Source: Lachnoanaerobaculum sp. OBRC5-5
GTDB lineage: Bacteria; Bacillota; Clostridia; Lachnospirales; Lachnospiraceae
DNA length: 64,000 bases
NCBI RefSeq assembly: GCF_000296385.1
Contig: NZ_JH815185.1
Location: 62,001-126,000, forward strand
Reading direction: 5' to 3'
The notes under the pieces are model-generated. The model was given only the letters and a program-made list of their open reading frames with translations, did not search any database and had not been told where the DNA came from. The stretch's first letter is position 1; every line of letters starts with the position of its first letter. Position numbers and translations under genes: made by a program. Of the stretch, positions 1-8,537 are shown in pieces.

Positions 1-11
1 GGCTTAGAAGC

Positions 12-944
12 ATGCTGAAAAAAAGTTCAGTATACGATATGCGTGGAGCGGCAAATAATCAAACCGATACAAGTAAAATGAAAATCGGTGAGATATTTTT
101 ATATATTTTAAGTATAGTTATTACGGTACTTATAGTGCTGAAGTTAATGAGCATTATGGGTTCAGGGGCTGCTGCTCTTGGTGGAATGATTATAGCAATA
201 CCTGTTAGATCTTTTTTTAATGCAAGAAAGCGTACATATAATGCTATATTTTCTCTTGCAGTATTGGCATTATTGTTTGTTTTCTTATGCTTCGGATATA
301 TTCTTATAGGTTTACCGGTAAAGCCCCCTGTAATGACTGTAGGAGGGATGAAAGTAACACTGAGTAAGACAAGTGTAGAAGACTTTTTAGACGGGGGATT
401 TGATATATATATCATGAATGATGAGAATACATACGAATACAGTGAAATGCTGACAAGCGGTTCTTATACCAAGTATGAGAGAAATCAGAGTCTTACTGTA
501 GAAAAGGGATATAGAAGTACCGGAGAGACTCTAAGGGGAGCACCATATTTATTAGTCAAAGATGATACACTTATAGGCGCAATAGATTTGTATGGAAGTC
601 TTGATAAAGATGTGAATATAACAGATTCGAAGGTCGTGAATTTCTATATGGATGAGGACTGTAAGAATGCAGTGAAAAATGTCGGCATAGATATTAAGCT
701 TGAAGAGCTGGGGCTGTTAGATACTTTTGATACAGATAATGTAAAAAATATTTTTAAAAAGAAACTTTGGCTAATACCGAATGAATCCGAGCCTACAGAT
801 TCTGTATATGGAATATCATGGCGTACCAACAGTGATTCTATATTCTGGAATGAGTATTATGCTTATATACGAATTGATGAAAATAAGAATATGAGAAATT
901 TTATAGTTTCAACAAGTGTTGCGAAGGACAAACCTGAAAAGTAA
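12..944 (+). CDS. Membrane-anchored hypothetical protein, possibly 5'-incomplete
   Basis: I do not recognise the family. The protein (up to 310 aa) has two hydrophobic segments at about residues 25-60 and 78-103, followed by a polar C-terminal region of about 200 residues that probably lies outside the membrane. No in-frame stop precedes the first ATG inside the window and there is no clear ribosome site, so the true start may be upstream of the window or at the internal ATG at 39. It is read in the same direction as guaA, with about 100 bp between them. No catalytic motif was seen. Confidence 0.6.
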   Translation: MLKKSSVYDMRGAANNQTDTSKMKIGEIFLYILSIVITVLIVLKLMSIMGSGAAALGGMIIAIPVRSFFNARKRTYNAIFSLAVLALLFVFLCFGYILIGLPVKPPVMTVGGMKVTLSKTSVEDFLDGGFDIYIMNDENTYEYSEMLTSGSYTKYERNQSLTVEKGYRSTGETLRGAPYLLVKDDTLIGAIDLYGSLDKDVNITDSKVVNFYMDEDCKNAVKNVGIDIKLEELGLLDTFDTDNVKNIFKKKLWLIPNESEPTDSVYGISWRTNSDSIFWNEYYAYIRIDENKNMRNFIVSTSVAKDKPEK

Positions 945-1042
945 AATTATACGTTTAAGAGCGAGAGAATATTTGCGTTTTTTTTCTATTTAGGATATAT
1001 TATTGTATGTACAAATTAATTTATCAAGTATAGGAGATACAG

Positions 1043-2596
1043 ATGGAATTAAAGCAGGAGCTTATAATTGTTTTGGACTTTGGAGGCCAATACAATCAAT
1101 TAGTTGCAAGAAGAGTAAGAGAGAGCAATGTTTATTGTGAGATCTATTCATATAAAACCCCTTTAGAAGAGATCAAGAAGAAAAATCCGAAGGGAATCAT
1201 ACTTACAGGAGGACCGGACAGTTGCTATCTGCCGGATTCAGCCACATATTCAAAAGAGCTTTTTGAACTTGGAGTTCCTGTACTTGGACTATGCTACGGT
1301 GCACAGCTTATGCAGCATCTGCTTGGCGGAAAGGTAGAGAGAGCAAGTGTAAGAGAATACGGTAAAATAAAACTGACAGTTGATAAGGCCGACAGTGCAT
1401 TGTTTGAGAATGTGCCGAAGGAAAGCATTGTGTGGATGAGCCATACAGACTATATAAGTAAAATTGGTGAAGGATTTGAGATTACATCACATAGTTATGA
1501 CTGTCCTGTAGCTTCATATGAGAACACAGCAAAGAATCTCTACGGAATACAGTTCCACCCCGAAGTTTTGCATTCAGAGTATGGTCATGTAATGCTTGGA
1601 AACTTTATAAAGAATGTCTGCAAATGTGAATGTAACTGGAAAATGGATGCCTTTGTAGAAAACAGTATAAAGGCAATCAAAGAAAAGGTCGGCAACGGTA
1701 AGGTACTTTGTGCACTTTCAGGCGGTGTTGACTCATCAGTTGCGGCGGTAATGCTCAGTAAGGCGGTAGGTGAGAATCTTACCTGTGTATTTGTTGACCA
1801 TGGACTTCTTAGAAAAAATGAAGGTGATGAGGTTGAGGCTGTATTCGGACCGAACGGCAATTATAAGCTGAACTTCATCAGAGTAAATGCAGCGGAAAGA
1901 TTCTACTCAAAACTTGCAGGTGTAAGCGAGCCTGAAAAGAAGCGTAAGATAATAGGTGAGGAATTTATCAGAGTCTTTGAAGAAGAGGCTAAAAAAATCG
2001 GTAAGGTAGATTTCTTAGTACAGGGAACAATTTACCCTGATGTTGTAGAATCGGGACTTGGTGGAGAGAGTGTAGTAATCAAGTCACATCACAATGTAGG
2101 AGGACTTCCTGACTATGTTGATTTCAAGGAAATCATAGAGCCGCTTAGAGATCTTTTCAAGGATGAGGTAAGAAAGGCGGGACTTGAGCTTGGTATACCG
2201 AAGCATCTTGTGTTCCGTCAACCGTTCCCGGGACCGGGTCTCGGAATCAGAATTATCGGTGAAGTTACAGCCGAGAAGGTAAAGATAGTTCAGGATGCAG
2301 ATGCTATATATCGTGAGGAGATAGATAAGGCAGGAATTTCACAGGAAATCAACCAGTACTTTGCGGCTCTTACAAATATGAGAAGTGTAGGAGTAATGGG
2401 AGATTACAGAACTTATGACTATGCCATAGCACTTCGTGCAGTTAAGACAATAGATTTTATGACAGCAGAGGCTGCCAGACTCCCTTGGGAAGTACTTGAA
2501 AAGGTGACCAACAGGATTATCAATGAGGTAGACCATGTAAACAGGGTACTTTACGATATCACAAGTAAGCCTCCTGGAACTATTGAGCTGGAATAG
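1043..2596 (+). CDS. guaA: GMP synthase (glutamine-hydrolysing)
   Basis: Converts XMP to GMP using ATP and glutamine, the last step of guanine nucleotide synthesis, in the cytosol. The N-terminal class I glutamine amidotransferase domain carries the nucleophile Cys84 in GLCYGAQ and the catalytic His in QFHPEV (about residue 172). The ATP-pyrophosphatase domain follows with the P-loop SGGVDSS near residue 227, and the GMPS C-terminal dimerisation domain ends in KPPGTIELE. At 517 aa it is full length. An AGGAG ribosome site at 1032-1036 fixes the start. Known from the family: the guaA 3' end is a frequent integration site for mobile elements, and one lies directly downstream here. Confidence 0.98.
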   Translation: MELKQELIIVLDFGGQYNQLVARRVRESNVYCEIYSYKTPLEEIKKKNPKGIILTGGPDSCYLPDSATYSKELFELGVPVLGLCYGAQLMQHLLGGKVERASVREYGKIKLTVDKADSALFENVPKESIVWMSHTDYISKIGEGFEITSHSYDCPVASYENTAKNLYGIQFHPEVLHSEYGHVMLGNFIKNVCKCECNWKMDAFVENSIKAIKEKVGNGKVLCALSGGVDSSVAAVMLSKAVGENLTCVFVDHGLLRKNEGDEVEAVFGPNGNYKLNFIRVNAAERFYSKLAGVSEPEKKRKIIGEEFIRVFEEEAKKIGKVDFLVQGTIYPDVVESGLGGESVVIKSHHNVGGLPDYVDFKEIIEPLRDLFKDEVRKAGLELGIPKHLVFRQPFPGPGLGIRIIGEVTAEKVKIVQDADAIYREEIDKAGISQEINQYFAALTNMRSVGVMGDYRTYDYAIALRAVKTIDFMTAEAARLPWEVLEKVTNRIINEVDHVNRVLYDITSKPPGTIELE

Positions 2597-2677
2597 TTAA
2601 AAACAGGGTGTAAAGCCTTATAAATAGCGGTTTTGTGAGTTTCGTGCTTGCAAAATGCTTGCAGAGTTTAGAAAGGG

Positions 2678-2710
2678 ATCACCTGAAGAGTAATTCTTCG
2701 GGTGATTTTT
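2678..2710 (+). terminator. Rho-independent terminator after guaA
   Basis: Twelve-base arms at 2678-2689 and 2695-2706 (one G-T pair) around a 5-base loop, running into a T-tract. It closes the guaA transcript and separates it from the inserted element. Confidence 0.85.
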
Positions 2711-2743
2711 GGTTCAATAAATAGGCTTTTAATACAAAATATT

Positions 2744-3394
2744 TTATGAGTTGTAGGTATCGCATATAATTGTGTCAAATATATCAATCCAAATTTTTAC
2801 AACATATAAATCCAATGTGAAAGTATTAGGAATATTGTCATTACCTTGTTTATCTGTTTTGTACCTAAAATTCATAGATGTGCTATTTTTTGGAAATATA
2901 GATTTAATTATTGAATCAATAATTAATATTTCAAATTCATTTTTTTTAAATTTATTTTTTATTATAGGCTTTGCAACTTCCCATAAATCATTTATATCGT
3001 GAGTGTATGGGATTTTTGAATTGTTGTAATATAAAATGTTTTTAAATGCCAATTCTAAATATTGCATATAATTAAACATGACAGAGTAGACCATATAGTC
3101 AGCCTTAACATCCTGAGAATGTTCGACTAAAATATCACCTGCTTCTTTGAAGGACATAATATAACCAAATTCTTTTGTTGTTTCTGGGAAATTATTTAAC
3201 CAATGTATTTTGACCATGTATCCCATATCAAAACATAATGAAGAATGTATATTTTTCTGAATATCATCTCTATTTTTATACAAAAAATTTATGATTTTAT
3301 TAGTAGATTTAGAATCTATATAACTTGTATTTATAAATGATATATGGGATTCTTCTATACATGATTTTATTAGTTTATGTAATTTTTTACTCAT
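2744..3394 (-). CDS. HEPN-like hypothetical protein, element cargo
   Basis: A 216-aa mainly helical protein. The stretch around YLELAFKNILYY, then IPYTHDINDLW and later MNFRYK, resembles the helix-His-Arg layout of HEPN-type RNases and abortive-infection proteins. This is a motif impression, not a firm family call. It starts only 20 bp after the XRE gene on the same strand, so the two form an operon. A regulator followed by a HEPN-like protein could be a toxin-antitoxin or phage-defence cargo unit of the element. It could also be an accessory gene with another role. Confidence 0.6.
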   Translation of the reverse strand: MSKKLHKLIKSCIEESHISFINTSYIDSKSTNKIINFLYKNRDDIQKNIHSSLCFDMGYMVKIHWLNNFPETTKEFGYIMSFKEAGDILVEHSQDVKADYMVYSVMFNYMQYLELAFKNILYYNNSKIPYTHDINDLWEVAKPIIKNKFKKNEFEILIIDSIIKSIFPKNSTSMNFRYKTDKQGNDNIPNTFTLDLYVVKIWIDIFDTIICDTYNS

Positions 3395-3414
3395 TTGTTC
3401 TCCTAATAATTAAA

Positions 3415-4017
3415 TTATAATAAATTGTGTTTTTTCAGGTATTCAATTCTCTTTTTTAAAATCTCATCTCTTGACAGCTCTTCAGACTCTTTCTGTGTTA
3501 GTGGTAGAGTGTAGTATTCTAGAGACTTATTTTTCATAGAATCAAACTGTTCTTTTGTAATAGAGTAGGACTCCAAGTCAAACAGATTATCGGACAGCTC
3601 TTTTAAGATATTACATGCATCAGCGTTAAACGGATGCTCTTTGTCATTACCATAGAACACAAGTTTAACATTCCATTTATTTTCATCGGTTTCAATGTCA
3701 TTATTGGGGAATTTATCTTCCACAATTATTTCAAATCCGATTTCTTTTTTCATTGCCAGTTCATACATAAATAATACAAAATCTCTCATGCTTGAAAGAC
3801 CGAAAGTATAGTCACTTCTTCCGGCAAGCCAATCTAAAGATACATTGCATTTATCAGCAATATCTATCAGCACATCAATTGTAGGATTGTTCTTTCCGTT
3901 TTCGTATGCAGACATAGAAGGCTGAGGTATTCCTAAAAATTCTGCAAACTCCTTTTGTGTTTTTTTATTTATAGAACGAAGATATTTCAAACGTTCGGAT
4001 ACAGAGTTATTATTCAT
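3415..4017 (-). CDS. XRE-family repressor with C-terminal domain
   Basis: A 200-aa DNA-binding regulator. Residues 5-65 form a Cro/CI helix-turn-helix (TQKEFAEFLGIPQPSMSAYE region). The remaining 130 residues are acidic and unassigned, with no visible LexA-type Ser/Lys protease signature. It is transcribed away from the xis-int operon across a 162-bp spacer holding both promoters, the usual layout of a phage-like repressor that controls excision genes. It is followed after 20 bp by the HEPN-like gene. Confidence 0.85.
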   Translation of the reverse strand: MNNNSVSERLKYLRSINKKTQKEFAEFLGIPQPSMSAYENGKNNPTIDVLIDIADKCNVSLDWLAGRSDYTFGLSSMRDFVLFMYELAMKKEIGFEIIVEDKFPNNDIETDENKWNVKLVFYGNDKEHPFNADACNILKELSDNLFDLESYSITKEQFDSMKNKSLEYYTLPLTQKESEELSRDEILKKRIEYLKKHNLL

Positions 4018-4046
4018 ATTATAATCTCCTATATTTATTACTTCTT

Positions 4047-4075
4047 ATTATATCAAATCGTATACTAAAAATAAA
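4047..4075 (-). promoter_or_regulatory. Probable promoter of the XRE-HEPN operon
   Basis: On the minus strand, a TATAAT -10 (complement of 4047-4052) lies 17 bases from a TTTATT -35 (complement of 4070-4075), about 30 bases ahead of the XRE start. The -10 is perfect and the -35 is weak. Confidence 0.5.
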
Positions 4076-4106
4076 GAGAAATACTGATAAAAATTAAAAA
4101 TAGCTA

Positions 4107-4135
4107 TTGACATCTAATATATAAATTATTATACT
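4107..4135 (+). promoter_or_regulatory. Sigma-A promoter of the xis-int operon
   Basis: A consensus TTGACA at 4107-4112 is followed after exactly 17 bases by TATACT at 4130-4135, 44 bases before the Xis-like start. It faces the XRE gene's own promoter, so the XRE protein is the likely repressor. Confidence 0.8.
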
Positions 4136-4179
4136 AATATATATTATAAATTCAAATAAATAAGGAAGGATGAGAAAAT

Positions 4180-4371
4180 ATGAGAAAGATGTATGTTGAT
4201 GCTGAAGAAGTCAGTAAAGATTGGGGAGTTTCAAAACCCAAAGCATACAAAATGATAAAAGAATTAAATGAGAGAATGCTAAAAGACAATCCGAACCTGA
4301 TAGTAATTGCAGGTAAGGTTAATCGAAAATTTTATGAAGAAAACTGTTATGGTCAAACGAAAGAAGTATAG
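4180..4371 (+). CDS. Excisionase-like small HTH protein
   Basis: A 63-aa basic protein with a MerR/Xis-like winged-helix pattern (VDAEEVSKDWGVSKPKAYKM). It lies 11 bp ahead of the integrase. Small proteins of this kind next to a Tn916-type integrase normally act as excisionases or as activators of the integration module. An AAGGA ribosome site precedes the ATG. Confidence 0.75.
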   Translation: MRKMYVDAEEVSKDWGVSKPKAYKMIKELNERMLKDNPNLIVIAGKVNRKFYEENCYGQTKEV

Positions 4372-4382
4372 GAGGTGATGAT

Positions 4383-5453
4383 GTGTCAGCCAGTAAGGAT
4401 AAAGAAAGAGGCACATGGAAAATCTATTTAAGGTATGTTGATTGGCAAGGGATGAAACAGATTCACACAAAGCGTGGATTCGCTACAAAGAGAGAGGCTT
4501 TGGAGTATGAACGGGAGTTTTTGGCAAGTAAGTCGAGAGATTTGAATATGCTTTTTGAGTCATTTGTTGAAATCTATTTGAATGATTTAAGACCGAGAAT
4601 TAAATACAACACCTACTTAACAAAGGTGCATATTATAGAAACGAAAATAATACCTTACTTTGCCAAAAAATCTATAGCTGAAATAACAGCTCCGGATATT
4701 TTACAGTGGCAGAATGAATTACTTAAAAAATCTGATGGTGAAGGAAAGTCATATTCTCAAACTTACTTAAGAACAATTCAGAATCAACTAAATGCAATTC
4801 TTAATCATGCCAATAAGTATTATGGCTTAACAAGTAATCCCACTTATAAAACTACTAAGATGGGGAAATCAAAGGCACAGGAGATGTTATTTTGGACGAA
4901 AGAGGAATATGAAAAATTCGCTGAAAGTATTAAAAGTAAGCCTGTTTCATATTATGCCTTTGAGATACTTTATTGGTGCGGTATTAGAGAGGGTGAATTG
5001 CTGGCATTATCAAAAGATGACTTTGACTTTGAAAAGAAAACTTTAACAATCACTAAATCATTTCAAAGGCTAAAAGGAAAAGATTATATTACAAGTCCAA
5101 AGACAGAAAAAAGTAATAGAGTAATTCAACTACCACAATTTCTATGTAATGAAATGTCTGATTTCTTCGTAATGTATTATCATCTGGATTCAAAGGCAAG
5201 GCTATTTACATTTACAAAATCATATTTACATCATGAAATGGATAGAGGCTGTAAATTATCAGGAGTGAAAAGAATTAGAGTTCATGATTTAAGACATTCA
5301 CATGTTGCGTACCTGATAGAGCAGGGTTTTTCTCCTGTGGTGATTGCAGAAAGATTAGGGCATGAAAGTATCTCAATAACCTTAAATTACGCACATTTGT
5401 ATCCATCCAAACAGTTGGAAATCACACGGATTATAGAGAAAGAAAGGAATTAA
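4383..5453 (+). CDS. int: Tyrosine recombinase, element integrase
   Basis: A 356-aa phage-type integrase that should insert and excise the element by strand exchange at att sites. The N-terminal AP2-like arm-binding domain (about residues 8-50, GTWKIYLRYVDW) is followed by a core-binding helical domain (55-150). The catalytic domain shows Arg202 in GIREGEL, His301 and Arg304 in HDLRHSH, His327 in RLGHES and the nucleophile Tyr336. The start is GTG, chosen because a near-perfect AGGAGGTGAT ribosome site lies just upstream. Confidence 0.93.
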   Translation: MSASKDKERGTWKIYLRYVDWQGMKQIHTKRGFATKREALEYEREFLASKSRDLNMLFESFVEIYLNDLRPRIKYNTYLTKVHIIETKIIPYFAKKSIAEITAPDILQWQNELLKKSDGEGKSYSQTYLRTIQNQLNAILNHANKYYGLTSNPTYKTTKMGKSKAQEMLFWTKEEYEKFAESIKSKPVSYYAFEILYWCGIREGELLALSKDDFDFEKKTLTITKSFQRLKGKDYITSPKTEKSNRVIQLPQFLCNEMSDFFVMYYHLDSKARLFTFTKSYLHHEMDRGCKLSGVKRIRVHDLRHSHVAYLIEQGFSPVVIAERLGHESISITLNYAHLYPSKQLEITRIIEKERN

Positions 5454-5464
5454 GTTTAGTCAAG

Positions 5465-5848
5465 ATGAGTAAGATATTTAAAAGAGAAAGTCTACAGTCA
5501 AAAGGTAGAAAACTGAAAGTTGATAAAAACAGAAAAAGAAATATTATAGTGAATTTCAGAATGTCTCCGGAAGAAAAAAGTTTATTGGAAGAGAAAATAG
5601 CATTGTCAGGATTAAACAAACAGGACTATATGATTCAAATGAGCTTAAATCATAGCGTTGAAGTATTTGGAAATATAAGAGTATTTGACGAACTGAAAAC
5701 AAAACTGAATATGCTTGAAGAATATTTTAAAAATGTTAATTTGGACTGCGATATTGATGAAAATGAACTTGAACTTCTGGCATATATTCTGGAGATGTTT
5801 GAAACGGTGAATAGAAATAAAAATGACTCTACCTACGGCAATAGATAG
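5465..5848 (+). CDS. Ribbon-helix-helix type mobilization accessory protein
   Basis: A 127-aa protein with a very basic N-terminus, then NIIVNFRMSPEEKSLLEEK, the strand-helix pattern of RHH DNA-binding proteins. The C-terminal half is acidic and helical. Proteins like this occur in mobilizable elements as relaxosome or copy-control factors. It lies 11 bp after the integrase, so it is probably in the same transcript. Its exact role is not established. Confidence 0.65.
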   Translation: MSKIFKRESLQSKGRKLKVDKNRKRNIIVNFRMSPEEKSLLEEKIALSGLNKQDYMIQMSLNHSVEVFGNIRVFDELKTKLNMLEEYFKNVNLDCDIDENELELLAYILEMFETVNRNKNDSTYGNR

Positions 5849-5858
5849 AGCCAAGAAG

Positions 5859-5903
5859 CAACCTGATAAGATTGCAAATCTCAAATAACATTTTATCAGG
5901 TTG
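5859..5903. repeat. Long hairpin between RHH gene and primase gene
   Basis: Perfect 11-base arms at 5859-5869 and 5893-5903 around a 23-base loop. No T-tract follows, so this is a weak terminator candidate. It could be an attenuator or a processing site ahead of the replication genes. Confidence 0.6.
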
Positions 5904-5940
5904 TACTTCTATCATCAACATGATTATGGAGGTAATAACG

Positions 5941-6861
5941 ATGAATAAAGAAAAATATATTAACAATATTCCTCAGGAATTAAAAGAATGCAAGCAATGG
6001 TTATGGTTTAAGATTTATCATAACCAATACAAAAATGGGAATACAAAAACTGTAAAAATTCCAATCAGTCCAATTACTTATGAAGCAAATGAATGGAACA
6101 AAAAAGAGAACTGGACAGATTTTGAAACTGCTTTAGAGGGACTAGAAAGAAGCGGCTGTGATGGACTATCATTTGTCTTAACTGAAGATGATCCGTTTGT
6201 CTGCATTGATTTAGATAATGTTAAGGACAGCTTTGAGGATGTGCAAGACATCATAAGTGATTTTGGCGAAACATATAAGGAAATCTCTGTATCGGGCAAC
6301 GGAGTCCACATATTTGCCAAGGGTAGAATTCATAAGAATATCAACAATCAAGCTGATCGTTTTGAAATGTATAAATCAAATAAGTGCATTGCTATAACCG
6401 GTGATGTCATAGGAACTTGCACAGAAGTAAAGAATGAACAGTATAAGTTAAATCTTTACTATGAAAAATATGCCATTAAAGAAACGATTCAAGAGCAAAT
6501 TGCATACTATAAAAGCATAGATAGTGATGTTCCGGATATTGAAGGGATTTTAAAAGCAATCTATATGACTAATCGCAAAGGCAGAGAGCTTTTTAGAGGT
6601 GAATATTCCACAGGTGATGCAAGTAAAGACGATTTTCAATTACTTCTTATCTTAAACAGCTTTACACATGGAAATGCAGATTTAATGCTTGAGATATTCC
6701 TACAATCAGCCCTAAATCGAATGTGTGATATGAGTAAGAGAAGAACGGAGGTTGCGTATATTAAATACTTAAATCAGAGCATTCAAAAGGCACATGAAGT
6801 CGGTGGAAACAATTATTGGGATTATAACTATCACAGAAAAACAAGGGAGGCAGTTCGTTGA
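5941..6861 (+). CDS. Primase-polymerase-like replication protein
   Basis: A 306-aa protein resembling the archaeo-eukaryotic-type primase-polymerase domain of plasmid and phage replicases of the NrS-1 polymerase kind: IPQELKECKQWLWF at the start, the acidic metal site CIDLDN near residue 85, and SVSGNGVHIFAKG near 115. The C-terminal part carries helical sequence similar to the PriCT region. The ATG at 5941 follows a GGAGG site. The stop overlaps the TTG start of the ATPase gene, so the two are translationally coupled. It likely primes replication of the excised element. Confidence 0.8.
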   Translation: MNKEKYINNIPQELKECKQWLWFKIYHNQYKNGNTKTVKIPISPITYEANEWNKKENWTDFETALEGLERSGCDGLSFVLTEDDPFVCIDLDNVKDSFEDVQDIISDFGETYKEISVSGNGVHIFAKGRIHKNINNQADRFEMYKSNKCIAITGDVIGTCTEVKNEQYKLNLYYEKYAIKETIQEQIAYYKSIDSDVPDIEGILKAIYMTNRKGRELFRGEYSTGDASKDDFQLLLILNSFTHGNADLMLEIFLQSALNRMCDMSKRRTEVAYIKYLNQSIQKAHEVGGNNYWDYNYHRKTREAVR

Positions 6862-7820
6862 AAGCATATACGATAAACACTGAGTTTGATGCCTCTGATA
6901 AGTATATTGTTGATAACATTATTGCAAGAAAAAGCATTACATTGATTGTAGCCTCACCTAAAAAAGGTAAGACGGCATTAGGACTGAATCTTGGGATATG
7001 TATCAATGAAGGAATTGATTTTCTTGAAAACAAGGTGCGTAAAACAAATGTTGTTTACTATTGTAATGAACTATCCGGAAAACTTATTCAAGAAAGAATT
7101 AAGAGATTAGATATACCTTGTTCAAACACTATGAAATTTTATGAAGGCACAAGTTATGTAGACTTTGATGAGTTTGAAAGAATTATAAAATCTGATGTTG
7201 AATTGGGTTATGAGGTGTTCGTAGTTGATACCTTTTCTAAGATAAAATATGACAGAAAATATAATGCCAATGATTACAATGATACCTATGAGGTTATGGC
7301 AAAGTATTATGAGCTTATAGAAAAATATGGTTGCACTTTTATTATGATGTATCACACAAAAAAGGATTCATCTATCAAAAGTGTAAGTGAAAAAGTAATA
7401 GGTTCTCAAGCATTATCCGGTTCAGTAGACACTATAATAGCTATAAATAAATCATCGGAATTTGATACAGAGTTTAGCTTAGATTTAACCAGTAGGCTTT
7501 TTGAATCAAGGGTATATCAAGTAAAAATTCATCCATCGAAAAAAATATTGGAACTTGATAAAGTGGATCCGATTGAAATGCTGGAACCGTCCATTCAAAG
7601 ATTAGTTCAACTTATGCCTAAATTAAAAGAAATAGATGGAACAATAGTTGATATTTGCTCAAAGATAAAATTAGAGATAGAAAGTCCGCAGCAATTCGGC
7701 AAGACCTTAAATCGTAATAAAGATATTCTCAGGAAAAATGGAATCAGCATTACAATGAAGCGAGGAAAAAACAACAATAACTATCAAGTTAAATATAATT
7801 CAGAGGATGTGATTTATTAA
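6858..7820 (+). CDS. RepA-like RecA-fold replicative ATPase
   Basis: A 320-aa protein with Walker A ASPKKGKTAL (about residues 33-42), Walker B VFVVDTFSK (about 120) and MMYHTKKDSS, the layout of AAA_25/RepA-like hexameric helicases of plasmids and mobile elements. The C-terminal 60 residues look like a winged helix. The start codon is TTG at 6858, chosen for the GGGAGG at 6846-6851 and its overlap with the primase stop. With the primase and the iteron-like array just downstream, it suggests the excised form can replicate. Confidence 0.8.
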   Translation: MKAYTINTEFDASDKYIVDNIIARKSITLIVASPKKGKTALGLNLGICINEGIDFLENKVRKTNVVYYCNELSGKLIQERIKRLDIPCSNTMKFYEGTSYVDFDEFERIIKSDVELGYEVFVVDTFSKIKYDRKYNANDYNDTYEVMAKYYELIEKYGCTFIMMYHTKKDSSIKSVSEKVIGSQALSGSVDTIIAINKSSEFDTEFSLDLTSRLFESRVYQVKIHPSKKILELDKVDPIEMLEPSIQRLVQLMPKLKEIDGTIVDICSKIKLEIESPQQFGKTLNRNKDILRKNGISITMKRGKNNNNYQVKYNSEDVIY

Positions 7821-7824
7821 AATG

Positions 7825-7898
7825 CCGTTCAAACCGTTCGTACCGTTTGATGTTTCGTATATAAGAGAATGTCGTACGGTATGAACGGTGCAAACGGT
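7825..7898. repeat. Inverted array of 9-bp iteron-like repeats, candidate origin
   Basis: CCGTT begins at 7825, 7834 and 7843, exactly 9 bases apart. On the opposite strand the same core appears as ACGG at 7876, 7885 and 7894, again 9 bases apart. The two triplets form an imperfect inverted repeat of about 25 bases per arm. It lies directly behind the RepA-like ATPase gene, the classical place for a Rep-binding origin. Function is inferred. Confidence 0.75.
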
Positions 7899-7983
7899 AA
7901 ATGAAGAATTTACATCTATTTTTTCTGTGCAAGTTAAAGATGAATTTATAAAAATCATGAATTATAGGTAGATAGCAAGCATA

Positions 7984-8010
7984 TACTTTTTGACCACAGT
8001 CCAAAAAGTA
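7984..8010. repeat. Hairpin 1 of the putative oriT region
   Basis: Perfect 9-base arms TACTTTTTG (7984-7992) and CAAAAAGTA (8002-8010) around a 9-base loop, in the non-coding stretch ahead of mobC and the relaxase gene. Such inverted repeats usually flank the nic site. Confidence 0.6.
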
Positions 8011-8052
8011 GACTTGTAAGCTGCAAATTCAGCTTAATCAATTTTACCCTCG

Positions 8053-8100
8053 CCTAATTATCTAAGCAACTCAAATAAATTTTCGTTGGAGATAATTGGC
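8053..8100. repeat. Hairpin 2 of the putative oriT region
   Basis: Arms AATTATCT (8056-8063) and AGATAATT (8090-8097) extend by GCC/GGC with one bulge. A shorter CAAC/GTTG pair lies inside. The following bases to about 8135 are G/C-rich for this genome, with CCCTAGGG and CCCTAAG blocks. This is the second structural element of the probable oriT. Confidence 0.6.
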
Positions 8101-8156
8101 TGGGGCAGACCCTAGGGAGAACCCTAAGACCCCAAAGAAGAAAGGAGATGTAAAAA

Positions 8157-8537
8157 ATGTCAAAGAGTGTTAATAGAAAAAATAATTGTACCATTCATTT
8201 TATGGTGAATGAAGAAGATATTAAGGAACTTAACCGAAGATTTGCATTAACAAATTTTAAGAATAAACGAGAATTTTACAGAGACAGTATTTTTAAAAAT
8301 AGAATTATCAGCATTGATATATCCGGGGAATTTAGAAAAGAATTAAGGGAATTATCTTCTCTTGTCAGTCGTAACTCAGCGAATCTGAATCAGATTGCAA
8401 AGGCAGTAAACAGCACAGGAGTTATTTACAAAGATGATATTGAAGGTATCAAGAAAGCTTTACAAGGGGAACTACTTTTTCTATCAGAATTTAGAGAAAA
8501 AGTTTCGGATTATATTATCAATGAGGTGATCGGCTGA
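8157..8537 (+). CDS. mobC: MobC-like relaxosome protein
   Basis: A 126-aa MobC-family protein. The signature LVSRNSANLNQIAKAVN (about residues 76-92) matches the conserved NxNQIA segment of the family, which bends DNA at oriT and helps the relaxase open it. The N-terminal part has an RHH-like IHFMVNEEDIKEL. An AGGAGATG site precedes the ATG. The last codons overlap the relaxase start by one base, so the two proteins are made together. Confidence 0.88.
   Translation: MSKSVNRKNNCTIHFMVNEEDIKELNRRFALTNFKNKREFYRDSIFKNRIISIDISGEFRKELRELSSLVSRNSANLNQIAKAVNSTGVIYKDDIEGIKKALQGELLFLSEFREKVSDYIINEVIG

Noticed and set aside
1585-1860. Minus-strand open frame inside guaA
   Set aside because: Shadow of the guaA coding frame. 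It has no ribosome site or family motif.
2597-2710. Possible attL from the guaA 3' end
   Set aside because: No copy of the guaA end or of the short repeats here was found near 10-11.5 kb by eye, so no att site is claimed.
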